Source: Didymella arachidicola
Taxonomy: Eukaryota; Ascomycota; Dothideomycetes; Pleosporales; Didymellaceae
Direction of reading: 5' to 3'
Length of the DNA: 64,000 nt
NCBI GenBank assembly: GCA_016630955.3
Contig: CM049986.1
Coordinates: forward strand, 930,001-994,000
Notes under the pieces: model-generated
What the model saw: the letters and a program-made list of their open reading frames with translations, nothing else
Databases searched by the model: none
What the model was told of the DNA's origin: nothing
Position numbers and translations under genes: made by a program
In this document: one piece after another, positions 25,901-36,032 of the stretch
How positions within the stretch are numbered: position 1 is the stretch's first letter
Layout of the letters: each line of letters begins with the position of its first letter

Positions 25901-26550
25901 ATGCCGGTCACCACCGTCCCCCACCCCTCAGCAACAACCACCACCGCTGCGCCCACCGTCCGACCAGTCTACTTCTGGCGCCCGTTCGAAGAAGGCACCG
26001 GCTTCCTGGGCCAATGGTACCACGCGCCTTTTACCGTGGACGGTGATACCTACGCGACCTGTGAGATGTGGATGATGGTGCAGAAAGCGCGACTTTTCGG
26101 TGACGAGAAAGTAGCCAAGGAGATGCTCGAGACCAAGGATCCAAAGGCGCACAAGGAGCTGGGGAGGAAGGTGAAGAACTTCCACGATGCGACCTGGAAC
26201 AAGAGTAGGTTGATTGCGAGTAATGAGTTTAGACATGTGTGAAGAGTGCTAATGTATGGATAGACAAGTTTGAGATTGTGGTCCAGGGCAATATGCACAA
26301 GTTCACGATATCGGAGGACGCAGAGCATATGAAGAAGTGGTTGCTAGCGACTGGTGAAAGAGAGCTTGTGGAAGCTAGTCCCATGGATCGCATTTGGGGC
26401 GTTGGGTTTGCGGCTAAGAACGCTGGCGCGAACCGGCATCGCTGGGGGCAGAATCTGTTAGGCAAGGCGCTGATGGTGGTGAGGACGAGGTTGAGGGAGG
26501 AGGAGGCTAAGAAGATGGAGGCAGAGCAGCGCGCTCGAGCGCAGGGCTAG
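25901..26550 (+). CDS. NADAR domain protein (YbiA-like, DUF1768)
   Basis: Exons 25901-26204 and 26264-26550, 196 residues. The NADAR fold is recognisable throughout: FWRPFEEGTGFLGQWYHAPF, then CEMWMMVQKARLFGDE, KNFHDATWNKNKFEIVVQGN, and the C-terminal DRIWGVGF and LGKALMVVR. In the family a Glu and Lys in the EMWMM-QKA stretch line the active site. NADAR enzymes cleave the N-glycosidic bond of ADP-ribose or riboflavin-precursor derivatives; bacterial YbiA acts on damaged riboflavin intermediates. The fungal substrate is not known. The 59-nt intron (phase 1) falls between two conserved helices. The first 20 residues are Thr/Pro-rich and unconserved. Confidence 0.9.
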
Positions 26551-27989
26551 AGGACCTTAACCAGGTAACATTTGATGCGAGAGGAGTTATGCTGCGCTCA
26601 ATGGGTATGAGAAATGCTGAGGCATCCCCGATATCGTTACAGGGGTTCTCGTCGGCGAGCAGGCTGAAAAAAATGTTATTACCAGGTATCACAACAGAGT
26701 AGTTCAGATCATTGATATCCTTTCAAGCTACGCTTGAGCTGCACTAGCTTCCTTGGTGCTATCTTTCGTACCGTAATCTACCGCTTATTATATTCGTGGC
26801 ATATTCGACTGTCTTCTGCCTTTGCGCGATCTTCTGGTGTCTCACAATGGTTGCTGTCCAGAACCCAAGGTCGCAGCCTTTTCCTACACGCGCGTCTGTG
26901 ATAATTATCCCAATGATCCTGCGTATGCATGCCGTTGGTTGTCCAGCTGCTCGCAGCCCCTAAGTCTGTAGCGTAGACGGCTCATTGGCCAGTGCCTCTT
27001 CCGGCAAGCGCTATGAAGCTCTGCTCGACAAAAACCAATGCGAATGCGCGGCGCCAGTCGAGGGATATCGCGTGCACCTCGCTGTCGATGGCTGGATCAA
27101 AGAGTTCGGTGTCGTTCACTGCTTCGCGCAGCCTATGGTAATAAGGCGGTCGGTAGTTGCGGTCATGCTGGTGTGGTCTTGCGAACAGGCTAGGTAGTTC
27201 GTCTTTTCTACTCTTGTAAGCGTGTTGCGTAGATTCAAGGGCCCTTCTTCCTATGCTGAAGGACCTGTGCGGGCCTTTGCCTTTTCCCTGTACAGGATCC
27301 GGGGCTTAGGCTTGCACGTTTGACATAGCACCACTCCGCGAGGGGCGTCCAGCCACAAATGCGGCCGCGGCGCACGCACACGCGCCCTCGATGATGATTG
27401 CGGTACCTGCTTTGTGAGGCCTGCTCTGTGAGGCCTGCTCTGCCTCCATCTGATAAGAGCCAGGAGGACCTCACAGGTACGTGTACATGATTGAGGTTCA
27501 GTCCACCATAATAGTCGATGTTATGGCGTGTTTTGCAATACGCTATAGCGGAGGTAATTCATCGATGCAGTTGCTGAAGTCAGGCGTGACAGTGCGAATA
27601 ATGCACCAAAGGATTGTCAGGGAATTGGCGTCGGTGTCATCCAGAACGCCTTCTGCGGTCTCGACATACTCGAGATGATGAATCAGATGTCGAGCAGTAG
27701 AGAAGGTGCAGGATGATACTACCACAGAGAACTTTGACAACAATGCATCCTCGTGTCACCACATGTGATGTGTAATGGTGGCAGAAAGCGTGGACAATCC
27801 TTGTTGCTGCACGTCATTCTAATTAATCACGTGTGTGGAGAGAGTGCGGAGGCGAACGGAGATTCTCGCCCGCGAACTCCTCAATTCTGGGCCGCGGCTC
27901 GTGACCCGGAGACTTCAAGTCTTTGCGGGAGCCTCGCAAGTACATCATCACGCGTTGTATAGGTCGCAGACACGTCGTTACACGTCAGA
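26551..27989. other. Intergenic, no gene seen
   Basis: 1.4 kb between the NADAR gene and the transcription factor. Only short frames without motifs. A doubled 12-bp GAGGCCTGCTCT occurs at about 27416-27440. Confidence 0.55.
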
Positions 27990-30297
27990 ATGTCTACAAT
28001 GATCACCTTCGCGGCGAATAACGAGTTCTTCCGAAAGCGAAAGCGTGCGTAGAATACTGTCAGTGCGCCACATGAGACAGACAGCTAATGTGTGTCTAGG
28101 AGTCCACCGCGCCTGCGAATCCTGCAAAAAGCGCAGAGTAAGTGCTAGCCAGCCCTAGACCATGTCTCAGCTAGCTGATTCCACTTTAGAAAAGATGTAG
28201 CCACACGTTCGCAGAGGAGGAGACCGGCGGCGGCCCTTATGATAGCGGAAACCCTACCCAAAGCGGTGACCGGGACGCAGGACATCCAACCTCAGACCCT
28301 CACGCCTATGCTCAAGCTGGACATCATCACCCTCACAATCCCCGGTTTGCCCGTGGGGATGTCAGAAATCATGCCAACGTTCATCCCCACTCCGCCATGC
28401 CGCCGCCTCACAGTCCGGCTGAGACTGCACGCTCACCACAGACCCCACCAAATTTTTTGGGTTACCTGAATCCAGAAGCTGTCTTGAGAGAACAAGTGCA
28501 CTCGAAGAGAGATCCTGCGCAGTCACCCAGCATAGCTCCTATCGGCCAATGGGTTGAAGAGAGAGATCAAAGACCAGCAACCCAGCCAAGATCCGCTTCA
28601 GTGCATATCAATGAGACAGGTCCGCCAAATACATCGGAGGTGAAGATCTCCAAAGCTCTCCAACAGTACTTAGATGCAGTAGGCGTTGACATCCTCCCGC
28701 CACGGAAGAGCCAAGATGTCCTCCTCGACATCTATTTTGCTTCCGTCCACCCTCTCCTTCCACTCGTCGACAAAGATCTCTTCTATGAACAGTATTCGCG
28801 AGGGCAAGAACCTCGTCTGCTCATGCAAGCGATTTGCATTGTAGCTTCCAAGCATGCGAACGCTGCGAAAGTCCTACTCTTAGGCAACGAGACACAGCCA
28901 CTCAGTCCACGAGAGTTCTCCCAGAGGCTGTATCAAGCCGTAATTGTTGGAATTGAGGCGAAACTTGAGAAAAATCGAGTCGTGCTTATCCAAGTGCTAG
29001 CTCTCATCTCACTCCACTGTGAAGGACCAGACGGCGCTGAACAGGCATCGATGCACTTAGCTCAAGCTATCCACCATGCACATACATTTGGTTTACAATT
29101 TGGACATCAATGGAGAAACCAGAGTTCAGAGTCACAAGGAAACCTGGAAGACGTATTCTGGTGTCTATGGAGTCTTGACAAGATCAATGCTTGCATGAAC
29201 GGCCGGCCTCTACTTATGCACGATCGCGACAATAGTCTGAGGCAGCTACCTACAGATCCAGAGAAGAGGTCAAGTCCGTTCGGGATCTGGCTGCAGATTT
29301 CGGAGATGCTTGATAAGGTCATTGACTACTACAGACCAGGCAGTCGCTCGGCAGATGAGACAGGCTGGGAGGATGACTTCCTCGGATTCGAAGAGATGGT
29401 CGGTGACGGTGAGGATAAGCTGGATGGTCCAATCATGAGTAAGCGTTGTGCCCAACTCTCATCTGTAAAGTGCTAATATAGACAGGCCTTCTGTCAGTCT
29501 TTCACCACACCATGTGCATGGCTTCGCACAAATCTCTTTCCATTAATGCGCCAGTCAAGTCCACCCCTTCATATGTTCGCCAGAGTCTTTCAGCAACACG
29601 GGTCATTCACCTACTCACTGCCGAGTCTCCTGAGCAGTTGCCGCCACTTCCACTGGTGCCGTATGCCCTCTCTGTGGCGCTCAGTGTCGTGTACAGGCAT
29701 TTCCGGTCACGACGACTAAAGGTGCACATCAAGCGTGCCTCCGAGGAACTTAAGCAGTGTGTTCTTCTACTCGATCGGCTGCGAAATGCGTGGTGGTCCG
29801 CAGGTACAATGGCGGACATCGGTCGCGCTGTCCTCAGCAACGCAGCAGGGCAAAGAACGAATGCTGTCAACACACCCGCACCTACCGCGCCAGAGCTACG
29901 TCCCAACGAGCCGAAGACCGAGCCTCCGACACTTCAACCTTCACACAATGGACCACACATGCCAGTCTCGACCAACCAATGGCCTCCACAGAATATGGAG
30001 AACTCAATTGACCCAAGACTGCAGCACCAACAGCCGCCTCCGATGCCAAACTTGCTGAATCCGATGCCGACAATGACACCAGGGCAACACCCAACGAGCA
30101 GCGAGCGCGCAGATCGAGCACCAATACCTGCCGCATTTGGCTTTGCTGAGCAATCGCCTGACTGGCTGAATTTCGATGCTGCATTCGAGAACTTCGAGGG
30201 TCTCCTTGGTAGCTCGGGTGCGGATTTTAGTAATGAGCTGTTCAGGCCGCTGAACTATGAGACACTGGAAGGGTTTCTAGATCCTGCTACGCAATAG
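27990..30297 (+). CDS. Fungal-specific transcription factor with incomplete zinc cluster
   Basis: Exons 27990-28044, 28100-28137, 28190-29438 and 29486-30297, 717 residues. A basic N-terminal motif (RKRKRVHRACESCKKRRKRC) has Cys24, Cys27 and Cys34 plus His36, but the second half of a Zn2Cys6 cluster is absent: no other cysteine follows in the next ~60 residues, which are His/Gly/Pro-rich. Two small introns split this motif. Residues ~150-450 are the fungal transcription factor regulatory domain (DIYFASVHPLLPLVDKDLFY, MHLAQAIHHAHTFGLQFG, EDVFWCLWSLDKINACMNGR). The C-terminus is Pro/Gln-rich with acidic and aromatic patches (WLNFDAAFENFEGLLG), likely an activation region. The target pathway is unknown. 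The DNA-binding mode is uncertain because of the missing cysteines. Confidence 0.85.
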
Positions 30298-31142
30298 GGC
30301 TCGCCAGTTCGGTCGGCGTGGTGCAAGCAGCAACGTGATGAAGAGACTGCAATCTTGCGGCTGGACATAGCACAGAGCTCTATTGTGTCCTTATGTGACC
30401 AGTGTCAAAGTCCAGGAAATGCCTTCCATATCTGACCTTAGATCACCATTGCCTTTGAGCTGTAGTGAGAGACTCCACCAGTCGTCAATTGAACATGTCC
30501 AGCAAGATCTCGTTCATCTCTCAAAGATCTTCGTCATGGCCATCTCGCAAGGCAGATCTGCTCAAACAACGCTCAGAAAGGAGCACGGCAAACAGCGCAA
30601 GTGCAAGTGCGATTGCAAAAGTTCTGCGCTGGATGAAATCTTGTGTGGGTTGGGCCAGCAGATCTTACGGGGATGCAGTGATACAAAGAGACGACGGTAA
30701 AAAAACAGGAGGGTGGATCATGAGAGGTCCAAAAGTAGGAAACCCATGCTTTTGTGGAAGAGTGGAAGGGTGAAGACGTCTTCATTGGGATAGCGACAGG
30801 CGGACTTCCAGATGTATGTGCAAGCTCCTTCGCCTAGTGGTCAACAACTCATTAAACCAGTGAACAAAGGGCCAAGGAGGGTCTCAGATGCTTGAAGATC
30901 CCGGACGCGGTTTCCGAACGGACTATTGACAGTTTTCAAATGTGATGTTGTTGTATTGTGCTGCCACGTCGAAAGACTCATTGGCATACATGCTTGGTGG
31001 GTATACGTCGCACCGAATGTGCAAGTATCCGTCCGTACTCCGCTCTGATGGCTCCAAGACCCCATAGCGTCTCACTTACGATACCATATATCGTTTAGCT
31101 TACGCCAGCTCCGTTGATCGAGGCCCAGGTAGACACGCGACC
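30298..31142. other. Intergenic between convergent genes
   Basis: The 3' sides of the transcription factor and the next (- strand) gene. No motif-bearing frame. Confidence 0.55.
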
Positions 31143-32947
31143 CTACTCGGCGTCTACAATCATCTTTTCATCTCCCTTATCTTTGTCCTCTTCTGCCGCC
31201 CTCACACCCGCCTCAAAGCTGGGGCAGCTCTGCGCTGCCTTGAGAGCAAGCTGGTAACGCATGACAGTCTTAGTGCCACTTGCGTTGAGATCCTTTGCTT
31301 TGCACATCTTCTTGAGCTGATCATGGTTCCACTCCATGTCTGCGTCCATAAGAGAGGCAATGAGATCTTTCTTGATCCTGTCGGTTGGCAAACCGCGGTT
31401 GGCACAGAGGTAGGTCAGGTCGGTCATGTTGAGGTATGAGCGCGGGTCGACCGACTCGGACTCTTCCTTCAACTTGACAACCTTCGAGGCCTTAGGCTTC
31501 GATGCAGTAGCTTTTGCAAGAACTTTTGCATCAGAGTTCGTCTTCGCACTCCTGCTGCGCTTCTTCGGTAATGCAGCGGCCTTCTTGATCTGCGCGTTAC
31601 GCTCTGTCTTGGCCTTCTGGTTCTCGGCAGCTTTCTGCATACGAAGCTGGGCTTGGGCAGCTCGTTGCAGTGCTCGGTTGGCCTTCTCCTGCTCCTTCGC
31701 TGCGCGCTTGTTGGCAATTTCCTCAGCCTTCTGAGCATTCTTGATCTTGACCTCATCCTTGACGCGCTTCTCTAAAGCCGCTAGAGTCTCCTTCTCGGCG
31801 GCCTCCTTCTCTCGCTCTGATTCACGAGCCAGTCGGAAGACCTCGCGCTCTTCGCGGCGAGTCTCTGGATCATCGTCCTCTTCACATGGTATGCGGGCCA
31901 TACCGGATGTGAGCTGACCATAGCGAACGCGGCAGGCAGTTGCGCTGAAGTTGGAGTCCTTGTCGAGCCGACGCATATACTCGGAGACCTTGCGAAATCG
32001 CCATGCACGAATACGCTCGATCTCATAACTGATCTCGATGTCGGCTAGAGCGTATGCTTCGACCAGGTGCTGGTCCTGGAGATAGTCAACACACTGTCAT
32101 TCAATGTGCAGGTGAACAGCCTACATCTTCAAAACCCCACTCCTTATAGCCTTCCTTAAGGAGAAAATCGAAGTTCTCCGCTTGAGCGAGGCGAATGCGC
32201 ATGATGCGGGTGGAGATAGACTTCTGATCATAGCGAACACGACCGTCCTTCATAAGCTTCTCGGCGATTTGGCGGTCGCTGTACCCCTTCTCTCGCATCT
32301 CCAGCATGAGCTCGTCATCGGAATCAAGGGTTGCAGACACTCGCTTGTGGTAAGCTGGAAGGCACTCGCCCTTCTCACGGCCGCCTGGAGGCAGTCAGCT
32401 TACTGTACTTGAACAAAGGAACTTGAAACATACGACGTCCAAACGTGCCAAACACTCGAGAGCTCTTCTGGTGGTCCAGCACGTTAGTGTCGTCGTCAAG
32501 AAGGAAGGACTCGCCACCTTCGGCCTTGATACGAGCGTCGGTGACCTTGGAATGGTTAATATCGGCCTCAGGGACTTCGATATGAATGCGCTTCCGTTTC
32601 TTGCCAACAGTGATATCTTCGTAGTCGCCAGTTTCGTCGTCATCATCCCCATTAGCCTCGAATTCCTCATCATCGTACTCATCGAGCTTGAAAGCGATGT
32701 CTTGATCCTATATCTCGTCAGTTGGAGGAGGCCACCTTAGGGGGAGACGATCCGCTTACATCGAGCGCTGTCAACAAAGTGGTATCCTCCACGTCATCGT
32801 CTTCACCGTCGTTGGAAGCCATCTCCATGGTGTCTTGAAAAGCCATAGCATGGACAGGCTCCGCGCCTGTATGTTATGTCAGTGCCATGAATGTATGGAA
32901 CCTTCACGAGAAGCCTTACTGTCGAAGCTGAACTCTACGTCAGCCAT
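31143..32947 (-). CDS. Conserved ascomycete nuclear protein with SAP-like C-terminus, function unknown
   Basis: Five exons on the - strand: 32947-32920, 32866-32760, 32707-32434, 32384-32125 and 32075-31143, giving 533 residues. The N-terminus is very acidic (NDGEDDDVEDTT, EANGDDDETGDYED) with a KKRKR nuclear signal. A core of about 130 residues looks highly constrained: GYSDRQIAEKLMKDGRVRYD, KSISTRIMRIRLAQAE, LLKEGYKEWGFEDDQHLVEA, RIRAWRFRKVSEYMRRLDKD. It reads like a helical homeodomain/Myb-like DNA-binding module. A long Ala/Lys/Glu coiled coil follows. Near the C-terminus two helix-turn-helix units (LTYLCANRGLPTDRIKKDLI and LKKMCKAKDLNASGTKTVMR) look like SAP motifs. A chromatin or DNA-binding role is inferred only from architecture. 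Confidence 0.85.
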
Positions 32948-33885
32948 GGGTGGGCAAAACCTGGGGAGTTGAGTTGCGTTGGAAATGTGTGGAGGTCTTG
33001 AAAGAGGTCAGGTTGAGATAAGTGAATTTATAAGCCACCTGTCGGATATGTGGAGTGCTCCTAGGCGAGTCAACAAACGTGGAAGGCGTAGGTGAGAGGA
33101 CAGTGTAATCACCAAGTGCCAGGTGAGAGACAAACGCTGTTGGCACACCCAGACTGCTGCCTTCAGGGAAGCTCCTGACAGCCATGAAGCTCAACTGTAG
33201 GCACCTATCCTTTATAATCATAACATCACAACAAGTGAAGGAATGTGACCGAGCTGCGCATCTGAGCACGATTGCGCTTCAATGCTGCGACGAGTAGACA
33301 GGAGAGAGCGTACTGCAGACGATATCGATGCTCGTTGAAGCGCGATGTGCTTGCTGATTCTCACACTCATTGCAATGCTCATTTCCAAGAATTTCGAAGC
33401 TGTTCATAATGTTACGGAATATACTCCTACAGGACAAGACGTTTCTTGTCCGGCATTTGGTACCGTTGGTATACCAAGCAGTCGAGAGACGCGGAGAGTC
33501 AGGGCAAGAACTGAAAATGTCCAGTAGCAACTCTACCAGTTTCATAACACATCCCCTGTGAGTGCTTGTCACGGACTCAAAGCTGTGTGAGAGGAAGAGT
33601 GGCGTTGGGGCCGTTGAGCTTCACATGCGTGCGCCAATGATGAAGCTCAAGACCCCTGCAATGACGTAGGCGCTTTTGGGCGCGACCAGACTCACAACAG
33701 GGCCACAATGAGATGCGTACCGTGTATCGATCGACGTGTAAGGAAGATCGCCCGCAAGGTGGCTGAGCCGCTGTTAGGATCCTTAATAAACGTCAGTCCT
33801 GAAAGCGGTCCCGATTTTGCCCCAGATTTCGACAGCTACCTGCACCAGCCCCGCAACCAGCTGCGACACACAGGCACCGTTCAGC
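32948..33885. other. Divergent promoter region
   Basis: 940 bp between two divergent genes. No frame with recognisable content. Confidence 0.55.
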
Positions 33886-35357
33886 ATGGCGTCTTATCTA
33901 CAAAAGCTACGCCCAAAGGCGAAGCAGAATGATCCCGCCAACTTCAGAGAAACAGTCATACACAATGCGCCGAAGGCAGAAGAGGCAGCCAAACCTACAG
34001 GTCCCGTCCCTTCCCCACCACCTGCGCCAACGATTAGCGAACCTGCCGACGAGACTGGCGCCGAGCCTGTTCTAGATGAAGAAGACAAAAAGTTTCTTGA
34101 ACGACTCGCAGCAATCGCATCGGAGCCTGAGGGCACACCACCACCGCTGCCCGGCCGTCCGGCAGTAGTTATCGACGAGCAGGGACAGCAGAAGGTTGGC
34201 AAAGACGCACAGGAGGCTTTGATGGACGGCGCTGACAAGGTTGCGCTTCCAAAGAGTCCACCGGAGAAGAAGGCGTTCGCATCATATTTCAGCAACTTCA
34301 CCGTTCCAAAGTTTGGCAAGAAGGCAGACAAGTCTGAGCAGGAGAAGGTCGCTACGAAGGACAAAAAGGGCAAAGCCAAGGTCACAGACGCTGAGCGTAA
34401 TGAACTAGCCGACAATCTCCTCGCTGCCGCAGCGAAGACAAAGGCCGCGGAGGAGGCTGAAGTCGAAAAGGAGACCCAGGATCTTACTAAGATCCTCGAA
34501 GAGCTCAACATGTCGGCGGTCAACAACCGTGTCTTCTCGTTTAGCAAAGAGTCTGAAGAGCTTCTGCAAAAGTTCACCCTTGTCCTCAAAGACATCGTCA
34601 ACGGCGCGCCCCACGCGTACGACGATCTTGAGAAACTCTTCACAGACTATGATGCTCAGCTGAAGAAGATGTATGGCGGCCTCCCACCCTTCCTGCAGAA
34701 CTTTGTCAAGAGCCTGCCAGCCAAGATGACAGCTGCGCTGGGCCCTGAGCTGCTTGCCGCGAGCGCAGAGAAGCCTGGCTTTGATGGCAAGCAAAAGGCC
34801 GCAGGCGAGGGTAGCAAGAGCAAGAAGAGCAGACTACCCGGCGTGCCCAAAATCCCTAGTCTCAAGCAACTGGTGTCTGCGCAGGGCGCAGTTGCGACAG
34901 CCTTACGTAGTATAGTGAACTTTCTGAAGTTCAGGTTCCCCGCGCTGGCAACTGGAACAAACCTGATCATGAGTTTGGCTGTGATGAGTAAGTACCACAC
35001 CTTCACGTTGTCTTTAATCAGCCACTAATACACCCAGTCTTGCTCTTTGTCTTTTGGTACTGCCACAAGCGTGGCCGCGAGGTGCGTCTTGAGCGCGAGC
35101 GCCTTGCCGCCGAGACCGCTTCAGCCGAAGCCTCAGGAACTTCTAGTGCTGTTGCCAGCGACGATGACTCTGTGTTCGGCGACAAGAAAAGGCAGAAGAC
35201 CAAGACTAAGACCACCTCTGAGCCGGTTCCCAAAGTTGCGGGCGAGCCGACTGAGCCGACTATCATCAAGGATGACAGGGAGGATGGGAAGGTGACTGTA
35301 GCAGACTTGCCAGATGTCTCGCAGTTGCCCGAGCCAGGAAAGGCGTTGGAGAAGTGA
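33886..35357 (+). CDS. Single-pass membrane protein of unknown function with long helical N-terminal region
   Basis: Exons 33886-34987 and 35038-35357, 473 residues. The N-terminus (MASYLQKLRPKAKQNDP) leads into a Pro/Glu-rich stretch and then Lys/Ala/Glu-rich helices (~150-250). A more conserved part (EELLQKFTLVLKDIVNGAPH, DLEKLFTDYDAQLKKMYGGL, PPFLQNFVKSLP) follows. A hydrophobic segment is formed across the splice site (LIMSLAVM joined to ILLFVFWYC) and is followed at once by a basic stretch (HKRGREVRLERERL). This predicts one membrane pass with a cytosolic basic C-terminal tail. Similar proteins occur in Dothideomycetes under the vague label ring-like domain protein; no RING cysteines are visible here. 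Removing the intron is needed to complete the TM. Confidence 0.8.
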
Positions 35358-35789
35358 GGCAAGATGTGTGCACCGATTTCTACGGCATAGGCTTAGATTG
35401 TTGTTTCTTTGAGTATACCCCTTACATTAATCACGATAATGAACAACAATGTACAAATGAATCAAAAAATTCAAATGCATGATGTTGTATCATAAGAGAT
35501 CTCTCGGCTCTGATACCCATTTATCACATCAAGCACGTTGGTAGTTGCCGATATGTTGTAGAAAAGTCGAATTTGGTCGCGGGACCATCGTAGCCAACAC
35601 AAGATTTATGCGCGCGCAACAGATGTACGAACACGCACTCACTTCTTCCAACATCTTGGCTTTGGAGAGCTGAGGCCTATGTTCAACCTCCAGATCGGTC
35701 TTGTCTCACTAATGACCCGTGCGCTAGGGTTTATCAACAGCTATATAAACGTTTATTGAAGCGAATTCTCTATCAAATCAAGAGAAAAC
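35358..35789. other. Intergenic before tRNA-Val
   Basis: 3' side of the membrane-protein gene and 5' flank of the tRNA. AT-leaning, no gene. Confidence 0.5.
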
Positions 35790-35874
35790 GGTTCGATGGT
35801 GTAGTTGGTTATCACGTCAGTCTAACAATCTGTTGGTTCACTGAAGGTCTCCAGTTCAAGTCTGGGTCGAATCA
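35790..35874 (+). tRNA. tRNA-Val (AAC) with 11-nt intron
   Basis: The acceptor stem GGTTCGA pairs with TCGAATC (one G-T pair), with discriminator A at 35874. The D arm has TGGTGTAGTTGGTTA. The anticodon stem TCAGT/ACTGA encloses loop CTAACA...C with anticodon AAC at 35824-35826. An 11-nt intron (35828-35838) sits one base 3' of the anticodon, the canonical position. The T arm is CCAG-TTCAAGT-CTGG. CCA is not encoded, as expected in a eukaryote. Folded by hand, not with a tRNA program. Confidence 0.92.
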
Positions 35875-36032
35875 TTGTTTTTGCTGGCGTGGAGGATTCG
35901 CCCCGATCAATCTTTTGGTCCAGAGGTGGGGCTCTCGTACACACGAGATGACAAGCTCATCGCGACTTGATAACGACCGCTCGGCGAGTTGTCACATTGG
36001 CGCACATGATACTGATGATGTGTTTTATACTA

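Noticed and set aside
33894..34643. 249-codon - strand frame opposite the membrane-protein gene
   Set aside because: Shadow frame made by the Lys/Ala/Glu-rich codons of the + strand gene; Ser/Ala-rich with no motif.
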